A stretch of 7,241 bases of DNA from Lachnospiraceae bacterium UBA2864. Its GTDB lineage: Bacteria; Bacillota; Clostridia; Lachnospirales; Lachnospiraceae. Made by a program: the position numbers and the translations under genes. The stretch spans positions 85,368 through 92,608 of the forward strand of contig DEFA01000025.1 in NCBI GenBank assembly GCA_002350525.1, written 5' to 3'. This document shows positions 5,930-7,241 of this stretch, piece after piece. The notes beneath the pieces are model-generated. The model saw nothing but the letters and a program-made list of their open reading frames with translations, had not been told where the DNA came from and searched no databases. How positions within the stretch are numbered: the first letter of the stretch is position 1; each line of letters begins with the position of its first letter.

Positions 5930-6525
5930 CTCTTGGTCCTCCTTCCCGTTTTATTATTTTCAGCAACATTGCTTACATCACCCTTATTACTATTTACTTC
6001 TGCTGCCATTGGTACTGAGAATTCAATATCCTTATAGTCTGTCTTAAGACTGTATCTCAGGTTGGAAGCTGGCAGCCTGTCCTTTTCCTTAAAGCTGAAG
6101 TAATCTGAATTATCGCCTCCAACTATTATGTGATCTACAAGCGGCACACCTACCAGATCACAAATCTTAATCATCCTGTCGGTAAGTATTGAGTCTTCAA
6201 TTGAAGGGTCAAGATTTCCAGACGGATGGTTATGAATCATAATCATGGTCGATGCATTGGATAGTATAGTTGCCTTTAATAACTCTCTTGGATGCGCTAC
6301 TGATCTATCAAGTGCACCCATACTTGCAAAGGTACAATTAATTGGTGTACCGTCAGATTTAAGATTTATGATACATACAACCTCTCTATCCATCTCGCAT
6401 AGTTCCTTGCCTATAAGCTTTACCGCATCCTCAGGAGACTTAACCGGATGCCCCGACATAAGCGGAGCATCCTTATTAAGGCGTATAGACACCACATCCA
6501 ACTTAAATGGATTCTTCTTCGGCAT
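5926..6525 (-). CDS. RadC-like JAB/MPN domain protein
   Basis: 199 residues. The JAB (MPN+) metalloprotease-like fold carries its zinc motif intact: Glu48 (in DREVVCIINL), then HNHPSGNLDPSIED with His98, His100, Ser102 and Asp111. The flanking segments (FKLDVVSIRLNKDAPLMSGH, SMGALDRSVAHPRELLKATI, and DHIIVGG before DYFSFKE) are typical of the RadC family. The helix-hairpin-helix found at the N-terminus of chromosomal RadC is absent, as is usual for the versions on mobile elements. The biochemical role of these proteins is not settled; the old DNA-repair label should not be transferred. About 45 C-terminal residues after the domain are polar and end in GRRTKR. I chose the ATG at 6525 (MPKKNP) because GGAGGT lies 7 bases before it; the in-frame ATG at 6540 overlaps that same box and has none of its own. 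It overlaps both the 41-residue gene and the primase gene, implying coupled expression. Confidence 0.9.
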   Translation of the reverse strand: MPKKNPFKLDVVSIRLNKDAPLMSGHPVKSPEDAVKLIGKELCEMDREVVCIINLKSDGTPINCTFASMGALDRSVAHPRELLKATILSNASTMIMIHNHPSGNLDPSIEDSILTDRMIKICDLVGVPLVDHIIVGGDNSDYFSFKEKDRLPASNLRYSLKTDYKDIEFSVPMAAEVNSNKGDVSNVAENNKTGRRTKR

Positions 6526-6628
6526 CTTCGTCACCTCCATCCAGACCTTCGACCGTGATTATAAAATCCTCAGGACTTTCATTCATGATTCTTATTAAAT
6601 CTTTTATATCAACAGTCTGTAATTCCAT
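6503..6628 (-). CDS. Small acidic protein, 41 residues
   Basis: A short gene between the DUF5688 and JAB genes. Its ATG follows AGGAGG by 6 bases, and this ribosome binding site touches the stop of the upstream gene; its own stop overlaps the JAB gene by 23 nt. The product begins MELQTVDIKDLIRIMNESPE, continues with a short hydrophobic strand (DFIITVEGL) and ends in an acidic tail (DGGDEDAEEESI). It has no signal peptide or membrane segment. I do not recognise a family. The strong site, tight packing and coherent alpha/beta start with acidic tail support a real gene. It may be a small partner protein or simply couple translation of the JAB gene. An in-frame extension up to 6787 is ignored because it runs through the DUF5688 gene and has no ribosome binding site. 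Confidence 0.65.
   Translation of the reverse strand: MELQTVDIKDLIRIMNESPEDFIITVEGLDGGDEDAEEESI
6533..6538 (-). promoter_or_regulatory. Ribosome binding site that sets the radC-like start
   Basis: GGAGGT on the minus strand, 7 bases before the ATG at 6525. It overlaps the in-frame ATG at 6540, which argues against that upstream start. Confidence 0.65.
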
Positions 6629-6638
6629 AGGAATCCTC

Positions 6639-7241
6639 CTATCTCTTAGGTCCTTTATTTGCCTCATATACAAGCTGCTGCTCAGCCACCTCACCATCAA
6701 GTCTTTTATTTGGTGTATCAGTAGCAAGCTTAAGTGTACGTGCATTTCTGTCATAGTGATAAACCTGATTTGATAATCTATCCTCAAGATTTACTGTTGC
6801 CATATTTATGGTATGAACCATTTCAGCAAGCTCTTCAGGAGACTGTGAGCTGGCAGGAACTGCAAGCACCTCATGAATCGAACTTGGAAGAATATAGAGA
6901 TCATCAGAAATTACTTCTGAAAGTTTATGGAGCTCATCCTCATAAATCATAGAAATAGCTCCATGCATATTTCTCTCATTTGTGATCACATACATCATTT
7001 CCTCTTCAGGCTGATAAGGCATCATCATATCTAATTCCTCTTCATCAGCACCAATATCAAATAAAGTTCCTCTGAGCATTTCACTCATACCTATAATTTT
7101 CACAGGATTTATCCTCTTAGTATTTTCAGCAGCAAGTTCAAAAAGCTCTGCTTCTTTCATACCAATAGCATCAGCAACCTTATTAGTTATGATTGAAGAT
7201 GCAAGAACCCCTTCACGATCCTCGACTACAACTCTGTAGAT
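6639..7241 (-). CDS. DUF5688 family protein, 5' end beyond the window
   Basis: The reading frame stays open from its TAG stop at 6639 to the right edge, giving 200 visible residues; the true start lies outside, and the in-frame ATG at 7160 is internal. The first visible residues (IYRVVVEDREGVLASSIITN) and later segments (MKEAELFELAAENTKR, MYVITNERNMHGAISMIYED, SDDLYILPSSIHEVLAVPAS) match what I know of the DUF5688 family, which is abundant in Lachnospiraceae and relatives and often sits on mobile elements. No enzymatic motif is established for the family and none stands out here. The pattern is alternating helices and strands, soluble, with no membrane segment. The C-terminal 35 residues are polar and end in GPKR. 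It is the first gene in view of the tight unit leading to the primase, with 10 nt to the 41-residue gene. The function is unknown. Confidence 0.85.
   Translation of the reverse strand: MYRVVVEDREGVLASSIITNKVADAIGMKEAELFELAAENTKRINPVKIIGMSEMLRGTLFDIGADEEELDMMMPYQPEEEMMYVITNERNMHGAISMIYEDELHKLSEVISDDLYILPSSIHEVLAVPASSQSPEELAEMVHTINMATVNLEDRLSNQVYHYDRNARTLKLATDTPNKRLDGEVAEQQLVYEANKGPKR

Noticed and set aside
6245..6952. Plus-strand ORFs opposite the JAB and DUF5688 genes
   Set aside because: They are antisense shadows of recognised genes without ribosome binding sites.

Overview
The window holds eight codirectional genes, all on the minus strand and transcribed from high to low coordinates, so the gene order below runs right to left. 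It looks like the mobilisation and DNA-processing segment of a conjugative element (an ICE of the Tn1549-like kind, or a conjugative plasmid) from a Lachnospiraceae-type Firmicute such as Butyrivibrio, Roseburia or a relative. The reasons are the AT-rich sequence (roughly 40% GC by eye, not computed), strong GGAGG ribosome binding sites, a DUF5688 protein (a family I associate with Lachnospiraceae), and a MobC/MOBP relaxase/PcfB-like/coupling-protein gene order. No integrase, replication initiator, resistance gene or transposase is visible, so ICE and plasmid cannot be told apart.

Accessory block (7241-4931): a DUF5688 protein that runs off the right edge, a 41-residue acidic protein, a RadC-like JAB/MPN protein, and a DUF3991/TOPRIM primase-like protein. 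They are packed with a 10-nt gap, a 23-nt overlap and a 4-nt ATGA overlap, so they are probably one translationally coupled unit.

Non-coding block (4930-4561): 370 bp without a credible gene, and the most striking DNA in the window. It contains six copies of a 17-bp partly palindromic iteron spaced about every 31 bp (three helical turns), organised as a 94-bp tandem duplication with one unit of each three-unit set divergent. Next to it is an imperfect 14-16-bp inverted repeat followed directly by a perfect 6-bp stem/4-nt loop hairpin. Its position just upstream of mobC and the relaxase gene makes it the best candidate for the origin of transfer.

Transfer block (4560-1): a MobC-like ribbon-helix-helix accessory protein overlaps a MOBP-type relaxase that starts at TTG. 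A predicted intrinsic terminator sits on the relaxase stop codon. It is followed by an unrecognised 487-residue helical protein with an acidic linker, a 400-residue PcfB/DUF3801-like protein that also seems to carry an FtsK-gamma-like winged helix, and the first 22 codons of what is probably the VirD4/TraG-type coupling protein.

Inferred working model: MobC and the relaxase assemble at the hairpin/iteron region and nick it. The PcfB-like protein hands the relaxosome to the coupling protein, and the primase-like and JAB proteins help establish the DNA. The least explained parts are the phased iteron array, the winged-helix fusion in the PcfB-like protein and the 487-residue protein.
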